This document shows, one piece after another, positions 32,327-39,773 of a stretch of 64,000 nt of DNA. The position numbers were made by a program, and so were the translations under genes. Where the stretch lies: positions 62,001 through 126,000 of the forward strand of contig CACZKE010000002.1 in NCBI GenBank assembly GCA_902781705.1, written 5' to 3'. The DNA comes from an uncultured Bacteroidia bacterium (GTDB taxonomy: Bacteria > Bacteroidota > Bacteroidia > Bacteroidales > UBA932). The notes under the pieces were generated by a model. That model was not told the origin of the DNA and did no database searches. It was given only the letters and a program-made list of their open reading frames with translations. Numbering within the stretch: the stretch's first letter is position 1; every line of letters starts with the position of its first letter.

Positions 32327-33376
32327 ATGGATACACACGTAGTCATCATGGCCGGAGGAATCGGCAGCCGGCTCTGGCCTTTGAGCACGCCGGAGCGCCC
32401 GAAGCAGTTCATCGACATCCTCGGGGTGGGGAAGTCGCTCATCCAGCTGACGGTGGAGCGGTTCCTCCCGGTGTGCAGCCCGGACCGGTTCTGGGTGGTG
32501 ACCTCCCGGAAATATGTCGATCTCGTGCGGGAGCAGCTGCCGGCCATCCCGGCGGACCAGATCCTGGCGGAACCCGAGGGACGGAACACGGCCCCGTGCA
32601 TCGCCTACGCTTCCTGGAAGATCGCGAAGAAGTACCCCGAGGCGAACATCGTCGTCACGCCGGCCGATGCGCTGGTCCTGAAGACCGCCGAGTTCGCGGA
32701 AACGATCCGGAAGGCGCTCGCCGCCGCGGAAGGGACGGACGCCATCGTCACGGTGGGCATCGCCCCCACCCGCCCCGAGACGGGGTACGGGTATATCCAT
32801 GCGTCCGAACCTGTCAGGGGGAAGGTGGTGAAGGTCAACGCATTCAAGGAAAAACCCGACCTTCCGACGGCCCAGTCCTATCTCGCCGACGGCCACTATT
32901 TCTGGAACGCCGGCATCTTCGTCTGGAACGTCGGAACCATCGTCCGGGAACTCCGGGCACATGCGCCGCAGATTGCCGGAGTCATGGACGAACTGGAGCC
33001 CTTCTTCTATACGGGTGGGGAAGAGGAAGCCCTCAGCCGCCTGTTCCCGACCTGCGAGAAGGTTTCCATCGACTATGCCGTGATGGAGAAGTCCCGGAAT
33101 ATCCATGTGATTGCGGAGGACCTGGGCTGGAGCGACCTCGGCAGCTGGGGCTCCGTCAAGGGACATATCGTCCCGGATGCCGACGGAAATGCCGTCATCG
33201 GCGGTGATGTCCGCCTGTTTGGCTGCAAGGATTGCTTTGTCCATACGGCCGGAGAAAAGACCGTCGTCGTGGAAGGCCTTGAAGGTTACATCGTTGCAGA
33301 GTCAGCCGGGCGTCTGCTCATTTGCCGTCTCTCCGAGGAGCAGCGGATAAAAGCGTTTTCGGCTGAAAAAAATTAA
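32327..33376 (+). CDS. manC: Mannose-1-phosphate guanylyltransferase
   Basis: A 349-residue nucleotidyltransferase that makes GDP-mannose from mannose 1-phosphate and GTP. The pyrophosphorylase signature is VIMAGGIGSRLWPLSTPERPK at 6-26. Other family segments are EPEGRNTAPCIAYA near 83, RPETGYGYIHA near 145, FKEKPDLPTA and WNAGIFVW, and YAVMEKS followed by DLGWSDLGSW. The C-terminal phosphomannose isomerase domain found in bifunctional enzymes is absent, as usual for the short Bacteroidota form. Monocistronic, followed by the tRNA genes. Confidence 0.92.
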   Translation: MDTHVVIMAGGIGSRLWPLSTPERPKQFIDILGVGKSLIQLTVERFLPVCSPDRFWVVTSRKYVDLVREQLPAIPADQILAEPEGRNTAPCIAYASWKIAKKYPEANIVVTPADALVLKTAEFAETIRKALAAAEGTDAIVTVGIAPTRPETGYGYIHASEPVRGKVVKVNAFKEKPDLPTAQSYLADGHYFWNAGIFVWNVGTIVRELRAHAPQIAGVMDELEPFFYTGGEEEALSRLFPTCEKVSIDYAVMEKSRNIHVIAEDLGWSDLGSWGSVKGHIVPDADGNAVIGGDVRLFGCKDCFVHTAGEKTVVVEGLEGYIVAESAGRLLICRLSEEQRIKAFSAEKN

Positions 33377-33406
33377 AAAATTGCTTGCGGATTCAAAAAA
33401 AGTAAC

Positions 33407-33414
33407 TACCTTTG
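33407..33414 (+). promoter_or_regulatory. -7 box upstream of the tRNA genes
   Basis: TACCTTTG, 39 nt before the first mature tRNA end. Confidence 0.55.
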
Positions 33415-33453
33415 CAATCTCGTTACGGAAAAAGCCAAAACGAGGAAATGGAA

Positions 33454-33526
33454 GACTCGTTAGCTCAGTTGGTAGAGCACAACACTTTTAATGTTGGGGT
33501 CTCGGGTTCGAGCCCCGAACGGGTCA
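33454..33526 (+). tRNA. tRNA-Lys (anticodon UUU)
   Basis: A 73-nt cloverleaf. The acceptor arms GACTCGT and ACGGGTC pair with one G:U, the D-arm contains TAGCTCAGTTGGTAGAGC, the anticodon loop CTTTTAA holds TTT, and the T-arm is GGGTTCGAGCCCC with the closing stem. CCA is not encoded, which fits the CCA-adding enzyme gene at 42975. Confidence 0.95.
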
Positions 33527-33562
33527 CAAAGGAAGCGAGTCTTCCGACAAAGACAACTTGAT

Positions 33563-33635
<73 letters not shown>

Positions 33636-33638
33636 CTG

Positions 33639-33668
33639 AAAAAAGATCGGATTTTTCCGGTCTTTTTT
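33639..33668 (+). terminator. Terminator of the tRNA operon
   Basis: A 12-bp stem (33639-33650 and 33657-33668, one G:U) with loop ATTTTT; the right arm ends in six T residues. Confidence 0.85.
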
Positions 33669-33680
33669 CGTTTTTATCAC

Positions 33681-33688
33681 TATATTTG
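33681..33688 (+). promoter_or_regulatory. -7 box of the glycine-rich protein gene
   Basis: TATATTTG, 34 nt before the ATG at 33723. Confidence 0.5.
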
Positions 33689-33722
33689 TCCAAACGAACA
33701 CAACACTAAACACTTTTATATC

Positions 33723-34244
33723 ATGAATCTTAGCGACATTATCCTGAACCAGGTGACCAAGAGCGTCGCCGGCAGCAACATCCAGATCCCCCAGAACCTC
33801 CAGCAGCAGGTCCTCGGCGGCCTTTCCGACTCCATCCTCGGCTCCCTCGCCAAGACGGCGACGGCCCCGGGTGGCCTGGACCAGATCAAGGAACTCCTGA
33901 CCGGCAAGGCCGATGCGGCCAAGAGCCCCGTGACGGCACTCGCCGGGAACATTTTCAACTCCAACGTCCTTTCCAAGCTCAAGCTGGGCGCAGCCGGTGC
34001 GGCCCTCCTCGCCTTTATCCCCAAGATCATGGGCGGCCTCAAGGGCATCATCAAGGACCAGGACGGTGACGGCGACGTGGACCTGAACGACGTCCTCCTC
34101 ACCCTGAAAGGCGGCAGCGGCAGCATTCTCGGCAGCGTTCTCGGCGGTGTCCTCGCGGGTGGCGCAGCCAAGAAGACCAGCACCGGCGGTCTCGGCAGCA
34201 TTGCCGGCAGCATCCTGGGCGGCATCCTGGGCGGGAAGAAATAG
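33723..34244 (+). CDS. Small Gly-rich protein with EF-hand-like loop, unknown function
   Basis: A 173-residue protein with no signal peptide. Residues 1-65 are a helical region with Gln/Gly/Ser (VLGGLSDSILGSL), 85-110 a hydrophobic stretch (KLGAAGAALLAFIPKIMGGL) that could enter a membrane, 112-123 a 12-residue loop DQDGDGDVDLND that satisfies the EF-hand calcium pattern at positions 1, 3, 5, 8 and 12, and 130-171 two glycine-zipper repeats (GSILGSVLGGVLAGG and GSIAGSILGGILGG). Only one EF-hand is evident. Weak similarity to the DUF937 style of Gly/Leu repeats is noted. It is monocistronic with its own promoter and terminator. Confidence 0.6.
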   Translation: MNLSDIILNQVTKSVAGSNIQIPQNLQQQVLGGLSDSILGSLAKTATAPGGLDQIKELLTGKADAAKSPVTALAGNIFNSNVLSKLKLGAAGAALLAFIPKIMGGLKGIIKDQDGDGDVDLNDVLLTLKGGSGSILGSVLGGVLAGGAAKKTSTGGLGSIAGSILGGILGGKK

Positions 34245-34267
34245 TTCCCATCCCCTTTTCGAGTAAG

Positions 34268-34298
34268 CGGGCGGCCTTTGACGGGCTGCCCGTTTTTT
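34268..34298 (+). terminator. Terminator after the glycine-rich protein gene
   Basis: A 9-bp stem (34268-34276 and 34284-34292, one G:U), 7-nt loop, followed by TTTTTT. Confidence 0.88.
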
Positions 34299-34319
34299 GT
34301 AAAGCAGGGGAATTATTCG

Positions 34320-34327
34320 TAACTTTG
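34320..34327 (+). promoter_or_regulatory. -7 box of the lipid-type operon
   Basis: TAACTTTG, 6 nt before the first ATG (34334). It is the only box seen upstream of the run of overlapping genes to 39773. Confidence 0.55.
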
Positions 34328-34333
34328 TAAACT

Positions 34334-34687
34334 ATGCTACGACTGATTATCCTTGCCGTCACCCAAAGCATCTTCCTGTGCGGGGGACAGGTCCTGCTGA
34401 AGCTGGGCCTGGCCGCATCGGGCCCGTTCAGTTGGTCCTGGAATTTTTTCAAGAGCCAACTGACGAACTGGTGGTTCCTGGCCTGCGGCGTCTCTTTCGG
34501 CGTCGCGACCGTGCTGTGGATGTATATCCTGAAGCATTATCCCTTCAGCCTGGCGTATCCGCTGTCCTGCCTGAGTTATGCCTTCGGGATGGTGGCTGCG
34601 ATCTTCGTGTTCCACGAACAGGTGGACTGGGTGCAGTGGGTCGGCGTTTTCCTTCTGATCAGCGGCTGTGTCCTGATTGCCCGATGA
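34334..34687 (+). CDS. Small EmrE/ArnE-like membrane transporter
   Basis: A 117-residue protein with four hydrophobic helices (about 3-22, 42-62, 68-90 and 96-115), the size and shape of small multidrug resistance/EamA half-transporters. The helix 1 segment SIFLCGGQVLLKLGL resembles that of ArnE-type flippase subunits for lipid-linked aminoarabinose. The final helix reads WVGVFLLISGCVLIAR. As first gene of an operon with lipid-tailoring genes, it may move a lipid or polyprenyl-linked sugar, but a drug or metabolite substrate is possible. Stop overlaps the next start (ATGA). Confidence 0.7.
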   Translation: MLRLIILAVTQSIFLCGGQVLLKLGLAASGPFSWSWNFFKSQLTNWWFLACGVSFGVATVLWMYILKHYPFSLAYPLSCLSYAFGMVAAIFVFHEQVDWVQWVGVFLLISGCVLIAR

Positions 34688-35205
34688 AACGGTTCACCCT
34701 CATACTCCTGGGCCTTCTCCTGTCCCTGGCCTGCCTTGCCCAGGACGCCCTCCTGGAGCGTCTGAAAGCGGCGAATACCTTCGGGACGCTGCAGGCGGAT
34801 TTCGTCCAGACGCGTCATAGCCAGATGCTTACGAAGGATTTGGTGAGCGAGGGGACGGTGGCGCTTGTGGCGCCGGACAAACTGCGCTGGGAGGTGGTGA
34901 AGCCGTATCGGAGCGTGTTTGTCACGGAAGGGGAAGTCCCGGCCCAGGGCCGCCGGTTCCGGATTCCGACGGACAAGGATTTCAGCGCGACGGTGCTGGA
35001 GGGGGAGGATGTCGTGGTGAAGTTGGTGCCGCTGCGCCGTGATATGAAACAGATGTTCCGGGAGATCATCGTCCATGCCGACAAGAAAACTCTCCGTATC
35101 CATACGGCTCTTCTGGTCACCCCGGAAGGGGACTGGACGCAGCTGGAATTCAAGAATATCCGGACGGGACAGTCCATCGACCCGAAACTGTTTGAAAAAG
35201 AGTAA
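34684..35205 (+). CDS. LolA-like outer-membrane lipoprotein carrier family protein
   Basis: A 173-residue periplasmic protein with signal peptide MKRFTLILLGLLLSLACLAQ. The mature start LLERLKAANTFGTLQADFVQT is the LolA-type N-terminus (helix then first strand, 'l-ADFvQ-r'), followed by GTVALVAPDKLRWEVVKPY and later strands TLRIHTALLVTPEGDWTQLEFKN. It is shorter than chaperone LolA and of the type found in aryl polyene and related lipid clusters, where it is thought to carry the lipid product across the periplasm. ATG 34684 overlaps the preceding stop. Confidence 0.78.
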   Translation: MKRFTLILLGLLLSLACLAQDALLERLKAANTFGTLQADFVQTRHSQMLTKDLVSEGTVALVAPDKLRWEVVKPYRSVFVTEGEVPAQGRRFRIPTDKDFSATVLEGEDVVVKLVPLRRDMKQMFREIIVHADKKTLRIHTALLVTPEGDWTQLEFKNIRTGQSIDPKLFEKE

Positions 35206-35206
35206 G

Positions 35207-35557
35207 ATGCTGCGTGGAATACTATACGAGACCGTCCAGGTCGATGCGACCGGCGCCACCGTCCGGCTCCTTCCGGACAGCCCGGTGTACCGGGGGCATT
35301 TCCCGGGGTATCCCATTACGCCGGGGGTGTGCCTGGTGGAGATGGCGGTGGAACTGATCGATGAGATGGCCGATCAAGCCGGCCATGACGGAAAGGTCAG
35401 GCTCGTGGGAGCCAAGAACATCAAGTTCACGAGCCCCATAATGCCGGAGGCGGAAACGCTGCTCCGGTTCAAACTGGACGGGGAGGGGGAAAACCGGTCC
35501 GTGGAAGTGTACGAAGGCGATACCCTCTGCGCCAAGATGAGTCTGACGCTCGCATGA
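35207..35557 (+). CDS. FabZ/ApeI-like 3-hydroxyacyl-ACP dehydratase (hotdog fold)
   Basis: A 116-residue single hotdog-domain protein from ATG 35207, 1 nt after the preceding stop. The FabZ-like active-site segment is YRGHFPGYPITPGVCLVEMA (His then Glu as catalytic pair). The second half (VRLVGAKNIKFTSPIMPEAE) forms the hotdog strands. It is shorter than housekeeping FabZ, and similar proteins occur in aryl polyene and flexirubin clusters, where they dehydrate the growing polyene. Whether it acts on an acyl-ACP here is uncertain because no acyl carrier protein gene is in the window. Confidence 0.8.
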   Translation: MLRGILYETVQVDATGATVRLLPDSPVYRGHFPGYPITPGVCLVEMAVELIDEMADQAGHDGKVRLVGAKNIKFTSPIMPEAETLLRFKLDGEGENRSVEVYEGDTLCAKMSLTLA

Positions 35558-36261
35558 CCGATCCCCGTCATATCTGCGCCGTGATCCCGACGTACAACAA
35601 CGGCGGAACCGTCGCGGAGGTCGTCCGCGGAGTCCTGCGGCAGGGCCTCCCCGTCCTTGTCGTGGACGACGGGAGTACGGACGGGACGCAGGATGCCCTG
35701 AAGGGCTTGGATATCAAAGTCTTGACACACGCTAGGAACCGCGGGAAAGGCGTCGCCCTCAAGACCGGCCTGGAAGAGGCCCGGCGGCAGGGTTATCGCT
35801 ACGCCCTCACCATCGACGCGGACGGCCAGCATGATCCATTGGACATTCCGGCGCTCGTGGCGGCGGCGGCTCCCCGGACGCTCGTCATAGGCAGCCGGAA
35901 CATCGCGGCCGAAGGCATGTCCTCCGGCAGCACCTTCGCGAACCGGTTCTCCAACTTCTGGTTCACCCTCCAGACGGCCCGCAAACTGCCTGATACCCAG
36001 ACCGGTTTCCGGGTCTATCCGCTGGAGGACCTTCCTTCGCTGAAACTCCTGACCGCCCGGTATGAGGCGGAACTTACGCTCCTCGTCTTTTCTGCCTGGA
36101 AAGGGCTGAAACTCATTCCTGTCCCGGTGAAAGTCTATTATCCCGAGGACCGTGTGTCCCATTTCCGGCCCTTCGCCGACTTTTTCCGCATCAGCGTCCT
36201 GAACACCGTCCTTTGTGTGCTGGCGCTCCTGTACGGCTATCCCCGGATGCTCATCGGCTGA
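35554..36261 (+). CDS. Family 2 glycosyltransferase
   Basis: A 235-residue GT-A fold protein of the dolichyl-phosphate mannose synthase/polyprenyl glycosyltransferase type. The nucleotide-binding VIPTYNNGG is at 10-18, VVDDGSTDG at 37-45, the metal-binding DAD at 88-90 in TIDADGQHDPLD and TGFRVYP near 150. The C-terminal residues 200-235 have one hydrophobic stretch (ISVLNTVLCVLALLYGYP) that may sit on the membrane. Acceptor is unknown; in lipid clusters such enzymes glycosylate the lipid. Start overlaps the previous gene by ATGA. Confidence 0.85.
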   Translation: MTDPRHICAVIPTYNNGGTVAEVVRGVLRQGLPVLVVDDGSTDGTQDALKGLDIKVLTHARNRGKGVALKTGLEEARRQGYRYALTIDADGQHDPLDIPALVAAAAPRTLVIGSRNIAAEGMSSGSTFANRFSNFWFTLQTARKLPDTQTGFRVYPLEDLPSLKLLTARYEAELTLLVFSAWKGLKLIPVPVKVYYPEDRVSHFRPFADFFRISVLNTVLCVLALLYGYPRMLIG

Positions 36262-39200
36262 TGAAGCGGATCATCCTTCATATCTACGATTCCCTGTCGG
36301 CCCGGAAAGGTCTGGCGGTCACTTTGCTCCTGGTCCTGCTGGGGCTCTGCGCCCTGTCCGCCCTCCGGATGGACTACGAGGAGGACATCTCCGCCTTCCT
36401 GCCTCAGTCGGAGGAAAGCCGGCGGTATTCGGAGGTCTATAACCGCCTGGGACAGGACCGGATGGCCGTCTTCTTCGAGGCCCGGGACACGGCTGAGACC
36501 GATTCCTACCGCCTCATGGACGCCATGACCGACTTCGGCGACTTCTGGGCCGAAGCCGATACGGCCTCCCTGGTGCCCGACCTCCGGGTGACCACCGACG
36601 CCGATGCCGTCGAGGAAGTCTTCGGCTTCATCCGCGGGAATTGGCCCTATTTCCTGACGGAGGCCGATTACGCCCGCATGGACTCCCTCCTGACCCTTCC
36701 GGGCTATGTCCATGAGCGGATGGAGGAGAACCGGCGGAGTTTCTACTCGGCGGCTTCCGGGTTCACATCGACCTATCTCCGGAGCGATCCGCTGGGACTG
36801 TTCTCGCCGGTCCTGAAGCGTCTGGAGGCGCTGAATCCGTCCACCCGGAGCCGGGTGGAGGACGGTTTCCTGTTCACGGGGGACGGCCGCATCGGCGTCG
36901 TCCTTTTCAACTCGCCTTTCGGGGGCAGTGAATCGGGCCGGAACGCGGAGCTGGTGGAACTTCTGGGGGCGGTCAAGGCGCGGACGGAAGCGGAGTTCCC
37001 GGACATCGCCGTCACTTCCACCGGTGGTCCCGAAGTCGCCGTCGGAAACGCTTCCCGCATCAAGAAGGACTCTTTCCTGGCCCTGGCGCTTGCGGCGATC
37101 CTTATCTGTATCGTCCTGTGGCTCAGTTATAAACGCTTTGCCGACGTCTTCTGGATCCTGGTGTCCATCCTCTCCGGGGCGCTCTTCGCCCTCGGGATTA
37201 TCGCCCTGTTCAAGAGTTCGGTATCCCTCATCGTGCTGGGCATCGGTTCCATGATCATCGGCATCGCCGTGAACTATCCGCTCCATTATGTGGACCACCT
37301 GAAGTATCAGCCGGACAAACGGAAAGCCCTGGCCGAGCAGGTGAATCCGCTCCTGGTGGGCAACATCACCACCGTGGGTGCGTTCCTGTCGCTGCTTCTC
37401 CTGAAGGCCGATGCGCTGCATGACTTCGGCTTTATCGGAGCGATGATGCTGGTGGGGACGATCCTGTTCGTCCTTTTCTTCCTGCCCGTGTTCGTTCCGG
37501 CGGCGTCCCGGCCCCGGACGACCCTGAAACTGGACCTGGACCGGCATGTCAACCTTTCTCCGAAGGCCCGGAAAGCCGTTTTCGCGGGTTTCCTGGCCGT
37601 GACCGCCCTCCTGGGCTGGCTTTCCACGAAGGTGTCCTTCGACGCGGACATGCACCACATCAACTACATGACGCCGGAGCAGTCCCGCGGCTTCGCCCTC
37701 CTGGAAGGGATGGGCGCCTCCCGGGACGGAGCCTCCACGGTGTATGTGGTCGCAACCGGCGCGACGGCCGAGGAGGCGCTCCAGTGCAACGAGGCGCTGC
37801 AGGGGATTCTGGGGGCCGGTGGTTCGACAAGCTCACCAACCGGCCTGGCCGGTCTGGGGACGTTCCTGCCTTCCAAGAAGGAACAGGCAGTCCGTCTGGC
37901 CCGCTGGAACGCTTTCCTGGAGAAGCATCCGGACCTGTCGGACCGGATCATCGACGAGGGCCTGAAGGCGGATTTCACGGCCCATGCCTTCCAGCCGTTC
38001 TTCGACCTCCTGGACCGGGACCTGACGGTGCAGGAAGTGGATTATTTCGGGCCGGTTACGGCGACTCTCGGGCAGGCGATGTATCTGCCTGGAGATGACA
38101 AGGTGCAGGTGGTCAATTACTTGAGGACGAATGAGATTTCTCGGCTCCGTCCTTCGGACTCCGCTCGAAATGACAGGGCTACGGATTTGTCCATCCTTCG
38201 GACGAGGCTGCCGGAGGGGGCCTTTGCCTTTACGGCGGAGGATGTGTCGGGGACGCTGGTGCGGCTGCTGTCGGAGGACTTCGACCGGATCGGCCTGCTG
38301 TGCTCGCTCATCGTCTTTTTCTTCCTGTGGCTGTCCTTCGGGCGGCTGGAACTGAGCATCGCCTCCTTCCTACCACTGGCCGTGGGGTGGATCTGGATCC
38401 TCGGAACCATGCGGCTGTTCGGGCTGCAGTTCAACATCGTCAACATCATCCTGGCGACCTTCATCTTCGGCCAGGGGGACGATTATACCATCTTCATGAC
38501 CGAAGGGCTGATGTACGAGTATGCGACGGGAAAGAAGATTCTGCGGTCGTTCAAGAACGCCGTGGTCCTGTCGGCCCTCATCATGTTCATCGGCATCGGC
38601 GCCCTGGTCGTGGCGAAGCATCCGGCGCTGCGGTCGCTGGCGGAAGTCACTGTCATCGGCATGTTTACCGTGGTGGTGATGGCCTATTACCTGCCGCCGC
38701 TGGTGTTCCGTTTCCTTACCCGGAAGAAAGGGGAGCCCCGAAAGGTGGCATGGACCCTCGGGCGCTCGCTCCGGACCGGCTATATCTTCGTCGTGTTCCT
38801 GCTGGCGATGCTGGGACTGTCCGTCTGGACCTTCTTCCTGTTCCTGGGCGGCACGACGCCGCGGAAGCAGGAACGCTACCGGAACGCCCTCATGAAGACG
38901 GCCCGGCTGGCGCTGAAGGCCATCCCCGGTTGTCCCTACACGTGTTCGAATCCTTATGGCGAGGACTTCTCCAAGACTGCCGTGTATATCTGCAACCACC
39001 AGTCGCACTTTGACGTCCTGGCCATCCTGGCCCTCCATCCGAAGGTGATCCTGATGACCAACGAATGGGTCTGGAACAGCCCGTTCTACGGCTACCTGAT
39101 CCGGAAGGCGGAGTTCTATCCGGTCATGGAAGGGCTCGAGAAAAACCTGGAGCACATGAAGGACCTGGTGGCCCGCGGCTATTCCATCGTCATCTTCCCG

Positions 39201-39773
39201 GAAGGGACGCGGAGCCCGGACTGCCGGATCCAGCGCTTCCACCGGGGCGCCTTCCTGTCCGCCCGGGAACTGGGCCTGCCTGTCCTTCCGCTGTATATCC
39301 ACGGCTTCGGCTACGCCCTGCCCAAGAAGGATTTCCTCCTCCGGAAGGCGGGCCTGTACATGGAGGTCGGACAGCGGTTCGAGGTGCCGGAAGGCGATCT
39401 CGCCGCCTTTACGCGGGAAGTCCGCCACCGGTACCAGACCGAATATGCCCGGATCCGCCGGGAGCGGGAAACGGCCGCCTACAATGCGGTCTATGTGCGC
39501 TATCAGTACCTCTACAAGGGCCATGATGCCGATGTGGAATGCCGCCGGGTGCTCACTCCGGAAACCATCGCCCGGGTCGATTCCCTTACGGGGACGGAAT
39601 TCACCGTCCCGGAGGCCGGCTGCGGCGTGTATGCCCTCCTGGTAGCCCTGACGCATCCGGACATGCAGGTGACGGCCTATGAGGAAGACGAGGAAAAGTA
39701 CCTGACGGCCGTCCGCTGTGCGGGCGTTCCGGAGAATTTGACGTATATTTGCGGGAAATGCGAAAACTCATGA
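36261..39773 (+). CDS. MMPL/RND lipid exporter fused to PlsC-type acyltransferase and a methyltransferase-like tail
   Basis: An 1170-residue fusion. Residues 1-about 840 form a twelve-helix RND/MMPL exporter with two sterol-sensing-like repeats (GSMIIGIAVNYPLHYVDH near 332; FIFGQGDDYTIFMTEGL near 735). Residues about 890-1070 are a lysophospholipid acyltransferase domain: NHQSHFD at 912 and FPEGTRS at 979. The last 80 residues (VPEAGCGVYALLVALTHPD, then AYEEDEEKYLTAVRCAG) look like the beginning of a SAM-dependent methyltransferase that stops after motif II. Two dispersed repeats are inserted in frame, near residues 519-529 and 625-639, both in the periplasmic loop before the second membrane half. 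The ATG overlaps the GT2 stop by one base. Confidence 0.85.
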   Translation: MKRIILHIYDSLSARKGLAVTLLLVLLGLCALSALRMDYEEDISAFLPQSEESRRYSEVYNRLGQDRMAVFFEARDTAETDSYRLMDAMTDFGDFWAEADTASLVPDLRVTTDADAVEEVFGFIRGNWPYFLTEADYARMDSLLTLPGYVHERMEENRRSFYSAASGFTSTYLRSDPLGLFSPVLKRLEALNPSTRSRVEDGFLFTGDGRIGVVLFNSPFGGSESGRNAELVELLGAVKARTEAEFPDIAVTSTGGPEVAVGNASRIKKDSFLALALAAILICIVLWLSYKRFADVFWILVSILSGALFALGIIALFKSSVSLIVLGIGSMIIGIAVNYPLHYVDHLKYQPDKRKALAEQVNPLLVGNITTVGAFLSLLLLKADALHDFGFIGAMMLVGTILFVLFFLPVFVPAASRPRTTLKLDLDRHVNLSPKARKAVFAGFLAVTALLGWLSTKVSFDADMHHINYMTPEQSRGFALLEGMGASRDGASTVYVVATGATAEEALQCNEALQGILGAGGSTSSPTGLAGLGTFLPSKKEQAVRLARWNAFLEKHPDLSDRIIDEGLKADFTAHAFQPFFDLLDRDLTVQEVDYFGPVTATLGQAMYLPGDDKVQVVNYLRTNEISRLRPSDSARNDRATDLSILRTRLPEGAFAFTAEDVSGTLVRLLSEDFDRIGLLCSLIVFFFLWLSFGRLELSIASFLPLAVGWIWILGTMRLFGLQFNIVNIILATFIFGQGDDYTIFMTEGLMYEYATGKKILRSFKNAVVLSALIMFIGIGALVVAKHPALRSLAEVTVIGMFTVVVMAYYLPPLVFRFLTRKKGEPRKVAWTLGRSLRTGYIFVVFLLAMLGLSVWTFFLFLGGTTPRKQERYRNALMKTARLALKAIPGCPYTCSNPYGEDFSKTAVYICNHQSHFDVLAILALHPKVILMTNEWVWNSPFYGYLIRKAEFYPVMEGLEKNLEHMKDLVARGYSIVIFPEGTRSPDCRIQRFHRGAFLSARELGLPVLPLYIHGFGYALPKKDFLLRKAGLYMEVGQRFEVPEGDLAAFTREVRHRYQTEYARIRRERETAAYNAVYVRYQYLYKGHDADVECRRVLTPETIARVDSLTGTEFTVPEAGCGVYALLVALTHPDMQVTAYEEDEEKYLTAVRCAGVPENLTYICGKCENS
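37815..37845. repeat. In-frame dispersed repeat A in the MMPL gene
   Basis: Contains GGTTCGACAAGCTCACC between CCGGT and ACCGG ends, and encodes GGSTSSPTG inside the periplasmic loop. The core TTCGACAAGCTCA is a short element I recognise from other bacterial genomes, but the copy number here cannot be counted from this window. Confidence 0.5.
38133..38175. repeat. In-frame dispersed repeat B in the MMPL gene
   Basis: Begins GAGATTTCTCGGCTCCG, has a GTCC-TTC-GGAC hairpin centre, and ends CCGCTCGAAATGACA; it encodes EISRLRPSDSARNDRA, a charged stretch unlike its surroundings. Its end, CGAAATGACAGG, resembles the CGGGAATGACGG end of the hutI repeat. Confidence 0.65.
39744..39751 (+). promoter_or_regulatory. 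Internal -7 box before the esterase gene
   Basis: TATATTTG within the last codons of the MMPL fusion gene, ending 6 nt before ATG 39758. Same spacing to the ATG as the boxes at 23144 and 34320. Confidence 0.45.
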
